Origin: Bacteriovoracaceae bacterium
GTDB taxonomy: Bacteria > Bdellovibrionota > Bacteriovoracia > Bacteriovoracales > Bacteriovoracaceae
DNA length: 64,000 nt
Direction: 5' to 3'
Assembly: GCA_018675575.1 (NCBI GenBank)
Contig: JABGXW010000051.1
Coordinates: 1-64,000, forward strand
Shown here: one piece after another, positions 7,063 to 15,329 of the stretch
How the letters are laid out: the number at the start of each line of letters is the position of its first letter
How positions within the stretch are numbered: the stretch's first letter is position 1
Translations under genes and position numbers: made by a program
The notes under the pieces: model-generated
Seen by the model: only the letters and a program-made list of their open reading frames with translations
The model's database searches: none
What the model was told of the DNA's origin: nothing

Positions 7063-8259
7063 ATGAAAAAGTTTATTAATCCTTTTAAACTGCTTATAGT
7101 TTTGGCCGTCTTTATGACAAGTCAATCATCTGTCGCTGGTCCGAGAGAGCAGGCGAAATTTATGAACGACAGATTAGTCGGGACTAATATCTCTTCAGTA
7201 GAATTTGAATCAGCTGTTTCACTCATTGCTGGTGGCAATGCAAGACAAGCTGCCATCAACATCACCCAACGTCCAGACTTCTACAACATCAAGCTCAAAA
7301 CATTTTTTGCTCCTCGCACTAATGAAGGATCATCAAACTCTGTTGATTTCAATGATTACTCTGCAACATTAATTGGTATGACAAGAGATAATATTCCTTA
7401 TACACAAGCTTTAACCGGTGACATTATTTATACTGGAACAGCTGCTGCCAATTCTGGAACATATCAACAAGATAGTAATGACCATTACAAAGCATTACAT
7501 TCTAATAGAGTGGATTTATCTAACTCTTCAATGTTTATTCAAGGAACACAATCGGGATTACCAGGATCTGTGATCAATTCTACTCAGGCAGCTGGTGTCA
7601 TCACAACAAGGGCATCTGCTGAAGCATTCTTTGTTGCTGGTACAAACAGAGCAATGACTAGAGCTGTAACAATGAACTATTTATGTCGAGACTTTGAACA
7701 GTTACATGACATTACAAGACCACCTGATAAAATTAGAAAAGACGTATCTAGAGTTAAGCCGTTTCTCAATGATTGTAATGGTTGTCATGCCGGTTTAGAT
7801 GGCCTAGCTGGAGCTTTTGCTCATTACAATTATAATACTGATACTTCTAGCATGGAATATACAGCAGGTGTTGTTCAAGAAAAATTTGGAATCAACGCTG
7901 GTGTTTATAAAAGAGGATATGAAACTACTGATGACAGTTGGGTAAACTATTGGAGAGTAGGTCAAAATTCATCTCTTATATGGAGAGCGACTTCAGCAGT
8001 CGGTGTAACAACTGACCCTGTATTTGGTCACTCTGCAGGTAATGGAGCTAAGTCATTCGGACAAGAAGTAGCTTCTTCTAAGGCCTTCTCTGCTTGTGCC
8101 GTTAAACAAGTATTTCAAGATGTATGCTTAAGATCTGGTAATCAGTTATCAACAGCAGATCACACAGAGATTGAACGTATCGCTGGTGTATTTGAAGCTG
8201 CTAACTACAACTATAGAGAAATTTGGGTAGAAACCGCTCTCTCTTGCATGGGACTATAA
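7063..8259 (+). CDS. exported DUF1588/DUF1585-like cytochrome c protein
   Basis: The 398-residue product has a signal peptide (KKFINPFKLLIVLAVF, cleavage near SSVAG) and one c-type haem site, CNGCH at residues 238-242. Around the haem, RAMTRAVTMNYLCRDF and then P-P, a short spacer and CNGCHAGLDGLAG resemble the DUF1588 pattern of planctomycete-type surface cytochromes. The C-terminal part (SSKAFSACAVKQVFQ and YNYREIWVETALS) resembles DUF1585. The ATG at 7063 is chosen because AAGGAC is seven bases upstream and the signal peptide begins there. Longer in-frame starts from 6991 have no ribosome site. Two bases separate it from the next gene, so the pair is co-transcribed. Its redox partner and substrate are unknown. 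Confidence 0.7.
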   Translation: MKKFINPFKLLIVLAVFMTSQSSVAGPREQAKFMNDRLVGTNISSVEFESAVSLIAGGNARQAAINITQRPDFYNIKLKTFFAPRTNEGSSNSVDFNDYSATLIGMTRDNIPYTQALTGDIIYTGTAAANSGTYQQDSNDHYKALHSNRVDLSNSSMFIQGTQSGLPGSVINSTQAAGVITTRASAEAFFVAGTNRAMTRAVTMNYLCRDFEQLHDITRPPDKIRKDVSRVKPFLNDCNGCHAGLDGLAGAFAHYNYNTDTSSMEYTAGVVQEKFGINAGVYKRGYETTDDSWVNYWRVGQNSSLIWRATSAVGVTTDPVFGHSAGNGAKSFGQEVASSKAFSACAVKQVFQDVCLRSGNQLSTADHTEIERIAGVFEAANYNYREIWVETALSCMGL

Positions 8260-8261
8260 TT

Positions 8262-11186
8262 ATGAAAATTCTAATCGTATTATCAGTCATTCTACTTTTA
8301 CAAGGATGTATTGTCCCTAAGAAAAACAAGGGCAAACTTTCTATTAAAGACGACTTAGTTTCTACGAACAGTCTACCAACTCCTAATCCTACTCCTACAA
8401 TTCCAGGGAATCAAAATGGCACGATTACAGAAATAGAAGCCTTTCGAATTCATGTTTATGAACCGATACTTCGAAATCCTGTAACTGCCCAATGTTTGAC
8501 CTGTCATGACTCTGCTATACCTCCATATATTGCTAACGGAAGTTTGGCCACGGCGTATAGCTTTGTGAATGCCAATAACCTGATCAATCTCTCAAACCCT
8601 GCAATGTCTGGCCTAGTGATGAAGATCAATAATGGACATAGTATTTCTAGTGTTTGGAGCGGATCTACAAATGCTGGTTTGATGAATTTAGCAATAATGA
8701 AGATGGTGGGAGCTATTAATGGGCAACAATCAATGCCTATTAATATTAATCCTGTCGTTAATCCTACTCCAACACCGCCTGTACCAACACCAACACCTGT
8801 ACCAACACCAACACCTATACCAACACCAACACCTATACCAACACCAACACCTATACCAACACCTGTTGTAACGGGAAATGCATTACATTTCATGAATACT
8901 GTTTATAATGAAGTGTTAAGAAATCCTGCAACTGGAAAGTGTTTAAATTGTCACAAAATGGGTGGAGCTTTGGGACAGTTCTCTCCCTACTTTGCAGGAG
9001 ATGATCCTACAACAGCTTATCAAATAGCGAATACTTTTGGTCTGATCAACTTAACTAATCCTGCATTATCAAGATTAGCTACAAAAGTTGGAGAGGGTCA
9101 CGCATCATGGACAGGAAATCCTGCTGCTGATGCTGCTGTGATGGCCGCTTCAATTACGGATTTAGCAACTTTAATAAATGGAGCTGCGCCAACGCCAACG
9201 CCAACTCCAGCTCCAGCTGATGCCTTAACTGTTTTTACAAATACTATTTACAATCCATTACTAAGAAATACTGGAACTGCAAGATGTCTTAATTGTCATA
9301 GGGCCGGTGGATCACCACAAATAGCTCCATTTTTTGCTTCAGACAATGTTCAGGATGCTTATAATACTGCAATAGCTTTGGGATTATTTAACTTAACAAA
9401 CCCAGCAGCATCAAGATATGTGACCAAAGTAGGCGAAGGACATTATACATGGACTGGATCTGCTGCTAACGATTCGAATACTTTTTTAGTTGCCGTTCAA
9501 TCAATGGCAGCTCAACTAACTCCGCCTCCGGGTCCAACTCCAACTCCTCCAGGCCCTGGTGGAAATGGTATCATACCTAATATGGCGAATACTTCTGCTC
9601 TTACAATTGCGCAAGCAAGTGGTACAGGAGGACTCGGAAGAGTGACTCAAGATATCGTAGCTTTCTACGACTTTAAAACAGGGTCAGGAACCACTATTGT
9701 GGATAAATCGGGTGTTTCTCCTGCATTAGATCTTACAATGTCAGGGAACATCGATTGGGCTGGTGGGCAAGGTATTATTTGTGATGGCGGTAAAGCTCAA
9801 GCCAATACTACTTTATCAAAGAAGTTACACGATCAAATTGTTCCAACAGGTAAGTTTACAGTTGAAGCTTGGATCATTCCTGAAAATAATGCACAAGAAG
9901 GTCCAGCAAGAATTATCTCTTACTCAGATGGTACACAACGTAGAAATTTCACTTATGGTCAAGCTACAGAGTATTACAACTTTAGAAATAGAAATGGAAA
10001 TACAGGTAACAACGGATCGGCTCCTTCTTATGAGCCACAAGTTAAAGTGATCAATGCTACTCCAGCGATACAACATGTCGTGATGACTTATGATGGTCAA
10101 CAAAGACAGATTTATCTTAACGGCATCCTATTAGATGATGGTGCTCCTGATAATGTTGCAGGTGACCTGACTTCTTGGAATGACGGTTATAACTTCCTTC
10201 TTTGTAATGAAACTAGTGATAATAGAATATGGAAGGGAACGATGATGTTAGCAGCAGTTTATAAAGACGCTCTAACAAATACAGAAGTTATTACTAACTA
10301 CAATGCAGGATATGCAGAGAAGAAGATCTTATCTTTTGATATCTCAGCTTTCACAAACCCAGGTGCTAAGTTGGATGTCACATTAGAGATGATTGATGGC
10401 GAGACATATTCATTATATGCACCAACATTTACCGGATTAGCAGGCACGACGAATATTAAGAATTTAAGAATTGTTGTAAACGGACAAATGTCAATTGCAG
10501 GACAAGGCTTTTCAACTGTTAATAAGACAGGTCTTGGAAATGGTACTGAAATTAGTTCCGCCGGCTCTGTAATAGCGGCAACTGATCCAATGACTGATAC
10601 GTTTGCACTCGCAATAGAACAAATTGGTAACGCTATGAATGTTCATACTCCAGTAACCTATGGTTATGAAAGTGCCAATATTCAAAATGCCAACCCAGAG
10701 ATATCGAACAAATCTGGTCTAAAGACTTTTGATCAGATCTTTGCTTCGCTTTCTAACATTACAGGTGTTCCACAAACGAACAATGTAGTGAGCGATGCTT
10801 ATAATGATGTGATGGATGGATTACCGTCAAACGATTCAATTGATACTTTCTCAGGTGCTCATCAAATTAATTATATCAAGTTAAGTTATGAGTTCTGCGA
10901 TCAAATGGTATCAAATACAGGATTAAGAAATGCTTTCTTTGGAAGCTTGAATATAGGACTTGCTCCGGCAAGCTTATTCAATACAACCACTAAGGCACAG
11001 GTTGCAGATGCAATCGTTATGAAAGCAATTGGATCGAGCATTAACAATCAACCTACTCAAACAGAAGTTGAAACAGAAGTTAACGGATTAATAGATGAGC
11101 TTGTGACCGATGGACAGAGTAATACTAATATTCTTAAAGGTGTATGTGTTCTCGGAACAAGCACAATGGGAATAGTTCTTAAATAG
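8262..11186 (+). CDS. triheme lipoprotein with LamG domain
   Basis: The product is a 974-residue lipoprotein with lipobox LLLQGC (Cys16). Three homologous haem modules carry CLTCH (78-82), CLNCH (227-231) and CLNCH (342-346); each begins with a Y-x-x-x-LRN motif and ends with a K-x-x-x-GH segment. They are joined by Pro-Thr linkers. A LamG/concanavalin-like sandwich follows at about residues 466-677 (VAFYDFKTGSGTTIVDKSG, then IYLNGILLDDG and ATVYK-like strands), and a further extracellular region reaches the end. The start at 8262 is fixed by the lipobox and follows the previous stop immediately. LamG domains bind glycans or cells, so this may be a surface electron-transfer or adhesion protein. 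The module repeat probably arose by duplication. Confidence 0.8.
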   Translation: MKILIVLSVILLLQGCIVPKKNKGKLSIKDDLVSTNSLPTPNPTPTIPGNQNGTITEIEAFRIHVYEPILRNPVTAQCLTCHDSAIPPYIANGSLATAYSFVNANNLINLSNPAMSGLVMKINNGHSISSVWSGSTNAGLMNLAIMKMVGAINGQQSMPININPVVNPTPTPPVPTPTPVPTPTPIPTPTPIPTPTPIPTPVVTGNALHFMNTVYNEVLRNPATGKCLNCHKMGGALGQFSPYFAGDDPTTAYQIANTFGLINLTNPALSRLATKVGEGHASWTGNPAADAAVMAASITDLATLINGAAPTPTPTPAPADALTVFTNTIYNPLLRNTGTARCLNCHRAGGSPQIAPFFASDNVQDAYNTAIALGLFNLTNPAASRYVTKVGEGHYTWTGSAANDSNTFLVAVQSMAAQLTPPPGPTPTPPGPGGNGIIPNMANTSALTIAQASGTGGLGRVTQDIVAFYDFKTGSGTTIVDKSGVSPALDLTMSGNIDWAGGQGIICDGGKAQANTTLSKKLHDQIVPTGKFTVEAWIIPENNAQEGPARIISYSDGTQRRNFTYGQATEYYNFRNRNGNTGNNGSAPSYEPQVKVINATPAIQHVVMTYDGQQRQIYLNGILLDDGAPDNVAGDLTSWNDGYNFLLCNETSDNRIWKGTMMLAAVYKDALTNTEVITNYNAGYAEKKILSFDISAFTNPGAKLDVTLEMIDGETYSLYAPTFTGLAGTTNIKNLRIVVNGQMSIAGQGFSTVNKTGLGNGTEISSAGSVIAATDPMTDTFALAIEQIGNAMNVHTPVTYGYESANIQNANPEISNKSGLKTFDQIFASLSNITGVPQTNNVVSDAYNDVMDGLPSNDSIDTFSGAHQINYIKLSYEFCDQMVSNTGLRNAFFGSLNIGLAPASLFNTTTKAQVADAIVMKAIGSSINNQPTQTEVETEVNGLIDELVTDGQSNTNILKGVCVLGTSTMGIVLK
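8764..8865 (+). repeat. 18-bp tandem repeat coding a Pro-Thr linker
   Basis: Reiterated units close to CCTATACCAACACCAACA encode a P-I/V-P-T-P-T linker between the first and second haem modules. The near-identical units at DNA level suggest recent expansion by slippage, so linker length probably varies between strains. It stays in frame. Confidence 0.85.
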
Positions 11187-11213
11187 TAAAATATAGATAC
11201 ACGGGGAATTACT

Positions 11214-12731
11214 ATGTGCGATGAAAATGAAGACAATAAGACAGCGAAGCTAAATTTTAAGATAGACCCTCTCTTACATGAGGGGGAAGGTCACAAGCCT
11301 GTAAAGGACATGACTCGGAGAGAGTTACTGGGACAAGGTTTTATACTAGGAGCTGGAACAATTATGGCCCCTACGTTTATAGCCGCGCTGTCAGAAAAGG
11401 CTTATGGTCAAGTTGTTAACTGCGGTGGGGCCATTGCCGCAGGTGATAAAATAGGATTTCTATCCCTAGATCTCTCGGGTGGAGCTTCAATCTCTGGAAA
11501 TGTTTTAATAGGCCAACAAGGCGGTCAAATGGACGCCCTTTCTGCTGATGGTTATAAGTTTTTAGGGTGGGCACCTGGTACAGAAGATCAAGTTAGTAAT
11601 GAACTTGGGCTTGTTTTCCAAGCTGATTCTGGATTTTTAAGAGGTATAAAAGATAAGGCATCTACAGCTGCTCTTTCAAGAGTTAATGGAGCAGTCGTTT
11701 CACTAAAATCTAATAATGATACTCAAAATAATACTCAATCTCCAATTTATGGAATTAGTAAGGCCGGTGCATCTGGCGCTATCTCATCTTTGATGGCGAC
11801 TGGAACTTCTACATCTGGCGCTAAATCACAGTCCCCAGCGCAACTTATTAATTTAGAGGTGAAGCCCATTAGAGTGCGATCAAATAATGATTTAAATGGT
11901 ACAGTTGATACAGGAAAACTAGTTGGTGATTTAGGATCAGCAAGTGCTCTTAAAGTTTTAAATAGAATTTCAAATCTGTCAGAAAGTAAAAAGGCAAAAC
12001 TGACAGATACCCAAGTTCAAAAAGATTTATTACAATGTGGATATATTAAAGCAGAAGAAACCATTGCAACTTTTGGAAGCCCTGACGCACTTGATGTATT
12101 TCAAGATAATATTTTAGTAGGTCAAAATGATTCAATCTTTACAATGAACGAGTTAACTGGAAATTCAAAATTAAATAGAGCAGCAACATATTCAAAAGCA
12201 ATCGTTAATGGATATGGTGGAGCTGGTGTGATTGAGATGGGTGGTTATGATTATCATAATGGAACCAGATCCAGAGGTGAGACAAGAGATTTCGAAGCTG
12301 GACAAACAATGGGGGCAGCAATTGAATATGCTCATAGAATGGGTAAACCTTTAATCGTTTATGTTTCTTCAGACGGATCAGTGAGATCTGATGGTGAGAT
12401 TGATAATTCAGCGGACGGTAGAGGTAAAGGTGTCTGGAGAGGAGATAGTGGCTCTAATTCAGCAGCCTTTATGTTAGCTTATAATCCTGGAGGTAGACCA
12501 GCTATGACAGCAATTGGAAACCAACTAGGATATTACATAGCAGAAGGTGTGGCAGCAACAGCGGCCAACCTTGTAGGAAATTCACCTACAAATCTCGCTT
12601 ATTGGGCCATTTTAAATTTTATGGCCCTTAATGGTGATGTAGGGAATTTTATTACAGAGTTTCCAGAAAATCCTTTTGGGTCCACTTCGGCCCAATTAAC
12701 ACCATATATAAACTTTCAACCCCTAGCTTAG
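11214..12731 (+). CDS. Tat-exported DUF1501-like protein
   Basis: This 505-residue protein has an N-terminal twin-arginine motif (TRRELLGQGF, residues 34-43) followed by a hydrophobic stretch and AYGQ, so folded export by Tat is predicted. Later GGYDYHNGTRSRGETRDF, then a helix and PLIVYVSSDGSVRSDG, align in order with the G-x-D-T-H and S-E-F-G-R segments of DUF1501, a family related to alkaline phosphatases. The SEFGR motif is changed here, so catalysis is doubtful. It follows the triheme LamG lipoprotein by 27 bases and is closed by a strong terminator. In planctomycetes DUF1501 proteins are paired with haem/LamG surface proteins, and that context supports the call. The assignment remains a distant match by eye. 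Confidence 0.6.
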   Translation: MCDENEDNKTAKLNFKIDPLLHEGEGHKPVKDMTRRELLGQGFILGAGTIMAPTFIAALSEKAYGQVVNCGGAIAAGDKIGFLSLDLSGGASISGNVLIGQQGGQMDALSADGYKFLGWAPGTEDQVSNELGLVFQADSGFLRGIKDKASTAALSRVNGAVVSLKSNNDTQNNTQSPIYGISKAGASGAISSLMATGTSTSGAKSQSPAQLINLEVKPIRVRSNNDLNGTVDTGKLVGDLGSASALKVLNRISNLSESKKAKLTDTQVQKDLLQCGYIKAEETIATFGSPDALDVFQDNILVGQNDSIFTMNELTGNSKLNRAATYSKAIVNGYGGAGVIEMGGYDYHNGTRSRGETRDFEAGQTMGAAIEYAHRMGKPLIVYVSSDGSVRSDGEIDNSADGRGKGVWRGDSGSNSAAFMLAYNPGGRPAMTAIGNQLGYYIAEGVAATAANLVGNSPTNLAYWAILNFMALNGDVGNFITEFPENPFGSTSAQLTPYINFQPLA

Positions 12732-12754
12732 AATATGTATGGTTATTACAAAGT

Positions 12755-12783
12755 AAAAAAGGCCTCCTTCGGGAGGCTTTTTT
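12755..12783. terminator. bidirectional intrinsic terminator
   Basis: The stem GCCTCC-TTCG-GGAGGC (12762-12777) is capped by a stable UUCG-type loop, with six T after it and six A before it. It therefore ends both the cytochrome operon on the plus strand and ycgN on the minus strand. Confidence 0.93.
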
Positions 12784-12793
12784 ATGAATAAAT

Positions 12794-13234
12794 CTACTTT
12801 TCTTCAAAAGTAATGAGGTAGTCTTCATATTCTTCTGGAATGATCTCATCTTCAGAAAAAGCTTTGCCTAAAATAGAAATTCCATGGGCATGGACGGATT
12901 GATCTGTTTTAGAAATAAGAGGATGCCAAGGTTCCAATGATTTTCCTTCATAAATTCTTCTATAAGCACAGGATTCTGGAAGCATAGTAAAAACAACTGG
13001 ATTATCTAGACGTATCTTTAAGCAATCAGGGACTGTTTGAAACCTATTAGAATAGTTGGAACATTGGCAGGATTTTAAGTTTAAAAGTTTACAAGCAACA
13101 GCTGCATAATAAAGCTCGCCAGTATCTTCATCTTCTAATTTATGAAGACAACATTTTGCACAACCGTCACATAGCCTTTCCCATTCTTCAGAGTTCATTT
13201 CTTCAAGACTTTTTCTTTCCCAATACTTATCCAT
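12794..13234 (-). CDS. ycgN: YcgN/UPF0260 cysteine-cluster protein
   Basis: YcgN-type proteins of unknown function carry a conserved Cys cluster thought to bind a metal or an Fe-S centre. Here the pattern is C-x2-C-x2-CC-like (LCDGCAKCCLHKLEDEDTG), then VACKLLNLKSCQCSNY, PDCLKIR and LPESCAYRR, followed by WHPL; this matches the E. coli protein along its full length. The ATG at 13234 gives MDKYWERKSLEEM, which matches the family N-terminus. In-frame starts at 13249 and 13309 would add residues not expected in the family, and no start has a good ribosome site. It is convergent with the cytochrome operon and shares its terminator. Confidence 0.9.
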   Translation of the reverse strand: MDKYWERKSLEEMNSEEWERLCDGCAKCCLHKLEDEDTGELYYAAVACKLLNLKSCQCSNYSNRFQTVPDCLKIRLDNPVVFTMLPESCAYRRIYEGKSLEPWHPLISKTDQSVHAHGISILGKAFSEDEIIPEEYEDYLITFEEK

Positions 13235-13249
13235 AGTTAGCGATAACAT

Positions 13250-13752
13250 AACTTCTAGCCGATTGACCACAAAGCTTACTTGAATATTGATATTTACAAT
13301 GAATAACAAAATAACGATATGGAAATGAGTCCAAATAAAAACCCTAAAAAGTGTTAATTGGTTTAAGATCTGAATCGGAAAGTTATATGGACATGATGAA
13401 AATAAACTCTTTAAAACCTAGCAATTATTCTTTTTCAAACTTTACTGACAATACCTATCTAATAAGTGCTATCTCTTCAAATTTCGACAAGGCCATATTT
13501 TGGACTATTTGATAAAGAATGCATATTAGTTAATATTTCGTCACTCTAAAGAATCGACGAATATATTGAAAACCGTTTAAAATTAGACGTTTAACATAGT
13601 AGATAATAGATAGATCGATATCTATGATGATCTTAGTTGAATTGTCGATTCAAAGATAAAAATAAACATTGATTATTTTGTCGTTACGCTTTATATATTT
13701 TATATCAATAAAGTTTTTTTATTGGTGGAGTCTAATCAAGTGAGGAATAAGC
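13250..13752. other. intergenic region and long leader of the cold-shock gene
   Basis: About 500 AT-rich bases between divergent ycgN and csp. A likely csp promoter is near 13675-13705 (TTGTCG with a TATATT/TTATAT box), and more than one start is possible. Cold-shock genes often have long structured leaders, so part of this may be transcribed. One 41-codon frame (13387-13512) was judged too weak to call. Confidence 0.45.
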
Positions 13753-13947
13753 ATGGAAACAGGAACAGTTAAATTTTTTAATGAGTCAAAAGGTTTTGGA
13801 TTTATCGAGCCGGCTGATGGCGGTAAGGACATTTTTGTCCACGCAACAGGAATTGTCAGCGGACCAATCGCTGAGGGAGATTCTGTAGAGTACGAGATGG
13901 GTGAAGGACAGAAAGGTCCTTGCGCAGTACAGGTTAGTAAAAAATAA
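13753..13947 (+). CDS. csp: cold-shock domain protein
   Basis: This 64-residue protein is a single cold-shock OB-fold that binds single-stranded RNA and DNA and melts RNA structure. RNP1 (KGFGFI) and RNP2 (DIFVHA) are intact, and the start [10 protein letters not shown] is typical. The last part, PCAVQVSKK, is slightly shorter than E. coli CspA. The ATG is preceded by GAGGAATAAGC. It is monocistronic, with a strong terminator 27 bases after the stop. Whether it is cold-induced or constitutive cannot be seen. Confidence 0.95.
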   Translation: METGTVKFFNESKGFGFIEPADGGKDIFVHATGIVSGPIAEGDSVEYEMGEGQKGPCAVQVSKK

Positions 13948-13973
13948 TAAGAAGTTATTTTCATCTATAATTA

Positions 13974-13997
13974 GGCCAGCTATATGCTGGCCTTTTT
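13974..13997 (+). terminator. intrinsic terminator of csp
   Basis: The stem GGCCAGC with loop TATAT and GCTGGCC (13974-13992) is followed by TTTTTA. It is a perfect 7-bp GC-rich stem directly after the cold-shock gene. Confidence 0.93.
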
Positions 13998-14086
13998 ATT
14001 TTGTAGTATTGTGATCTTTTGAGGAACCTCCTTACTAACCGCCTGATATTACGATCTTCATCATGACGAAGTTTCTAGAAAACTAA

Positions 14087-14115
14087 TTGACACAATTAGC
14101 TAAATTGAATACAAA
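14087..14115 (+). promoter_or_regulatory. sigma70-type promoter placing the start near the ATG
   Basis: TTGACA (14087-14092), a 17-base spacer and TACAAA (14110-14115) form a good sigma70-like promoter. The ATG of the FG-GAP gene follows six bases after the -10 box and has no Shine-Dalgarno, so a leaderless mRNA is predicted. Confidence 0.6.
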
Positions 14116-14121
14116 ACACTT

Positions 14122-15318
14122 ATGAAATTTAGTTTTTTTAAAATAGTGCATATCTTTCTGGTTGTAGCGTCGATGACAATTATCAACGCCGTGTCTGCAA
14201 CGGAGAATCTCGTTTTTATGGACGATATCCAAAATGAGAAAACATATTCTATTGATATAAATAAAGATGGGCTAGAAGACTTTATTAGTTTTAGCTTTTT
14301 AAATAAATCAGTCTTGCCTTTTATTCAGCAACTTGATGGCCATTTTGTAAAAGGACAATTAAGTTATCTTTATCAACATCCAAACGTTGCGATAGAAAAT
14401 ATTTATCCAGGACAATTTGATAATGATGGTATTTTAGATCTTATCATTGTCTATTCTAGTCAATTCGTTTCATTTTATAAGGGATTTGACAAAGGAAAGT
14501 TTACCTTTCACTCTGAATATGAAATTCCATTTGGAAATTTCTTAAGATCAACAAGTGGAGATTTAGACTCAGACGGTAAATTAGAAATTATTGTGGCCCC
14601 TGATTCATTTGCTTCAAATAGATTATCGTTTTTTATCTTTTCGAATATAAAAGATAACTATAATCAATTTCCTTTCTCTACAAAATATCAACTTCTACAT
14701 TTTAATAATGTTTTAAAAAAGAGTAGCGATAGTTCAAAATTAGACTCCCTTGATCAGATCACTATAGGAAACTTTAATAATGATCATTTAAAAGATATTG
14801 CATTACTCGATAAAACTTTTAACAGGGTACTCACGCTCACAACTAATATAAGAGAAAAATATATTCCTTCAGACATCTTAACTATTCCTTATCAAGTCCA
14901 TTCGATGTTTATTATAGATATTGATAACGATGGAATTGACGATTTAATTACTACTCCTGAAGAAAACAGAGAATCTAAATACTCACATATCTATTTAACA
15001 AATGATAATAAGTTTAATTTATTTCAAAAGCTATTAACAGGTTCAAAAGTGACAGATATAAAGGTTGGACATTTTTTAAATAATTGGGAAAAGCATTTTG
15101 TATTCTCATCACAAACGATGAATCAAATCTCTCTTTATTCTCTGGCCACAAACCATAAATTATCTTCGAAGCCAGTATTAGGACTTCACGTTCCTTCAGT
15201 TCCTGGGAAACTTAATTGTTCTGATATGAATAATGATGGCCTTGACGATATTATCGTCACAGGCCCAAATGATGAAAGGGCCAATATTAACCTTTTTAAA
15301 AATATCTCTTTAAATTAA
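14122..15318 (+). CDS. exported FG-GAP/VCBS repeat protein
   Basis: This 398-residue exported protein has a hydrophobic signal peptide ending near residue 25 (NAVSATE). At least six calcium-loop repeats of the FG-GAP type recur every 40-60 residues: DINKDGLEDFI, GQFDNDGILDLI, GDLDSDGKLEII, GNFNNDHLKDIA, DIDNDGIDDLI and DMNNDGLDDII. Together they would form an integrin-like beta-propeller that binds calcium and probably a protein or glycan partner outside the cell. The ATG lacks a ribosome site and sits six bases after a -10 box. It converges on a minus-strand gene 11 bases away. The ligand is unknown. Confidence 0.85.
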   Translation: MKFSFFKIVHIFLVVASMTIINAVSATENLVFMDDIQNEKTYSIDINKDGLEDFISFSFLNKSVLPFIQQLDGHFVKGQLSYLYQHPNVAIENIYPGQFDNDGILDLIIVYSSQFVSFYKGFDKGKFTFHSEYEIPFGNFLRSTSGDLDSDGKLEIIVAPDSFASNRLSFFIFSNIKDNYNQFPFSTKYQLLHFNNVLKKSSDSSKLDSLDQITIGNFNNDHLKDIALLDKTFNRVLTLTTNIREKYIPSDILTIPYQVHSMFIIDIDNDGIDDLITTPEENRESKYSHIYLTNDNKFNLFQKLLTGSKVTDIKVGHFLNNWEKHFVFSSQTMNQISLYSLATNHKLSSKPVLGLHVPSVPGKLNCSDMNNDGLDDIIVTGPNDERANINLFKNISLN

Positions 15319-15329
15319 TACATCTTACT

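Noticed and set aside
8504-8893. Minus-strand frame rich in Gly and Val opposite the Pro-Thr linker
   Set aside because: It is the shadow of the 18-bp repeat and lies fully inside the triheme lipoprotein gene.
13387-13512. 41-codon open frame before the cold-shock gene, with GGAAAG upstream of its ATG
   Set aside because: No recognisable motif, composition typical of AT-rich non-coding sequence, and it lies in a region expected to hold the csp promoter and leader.
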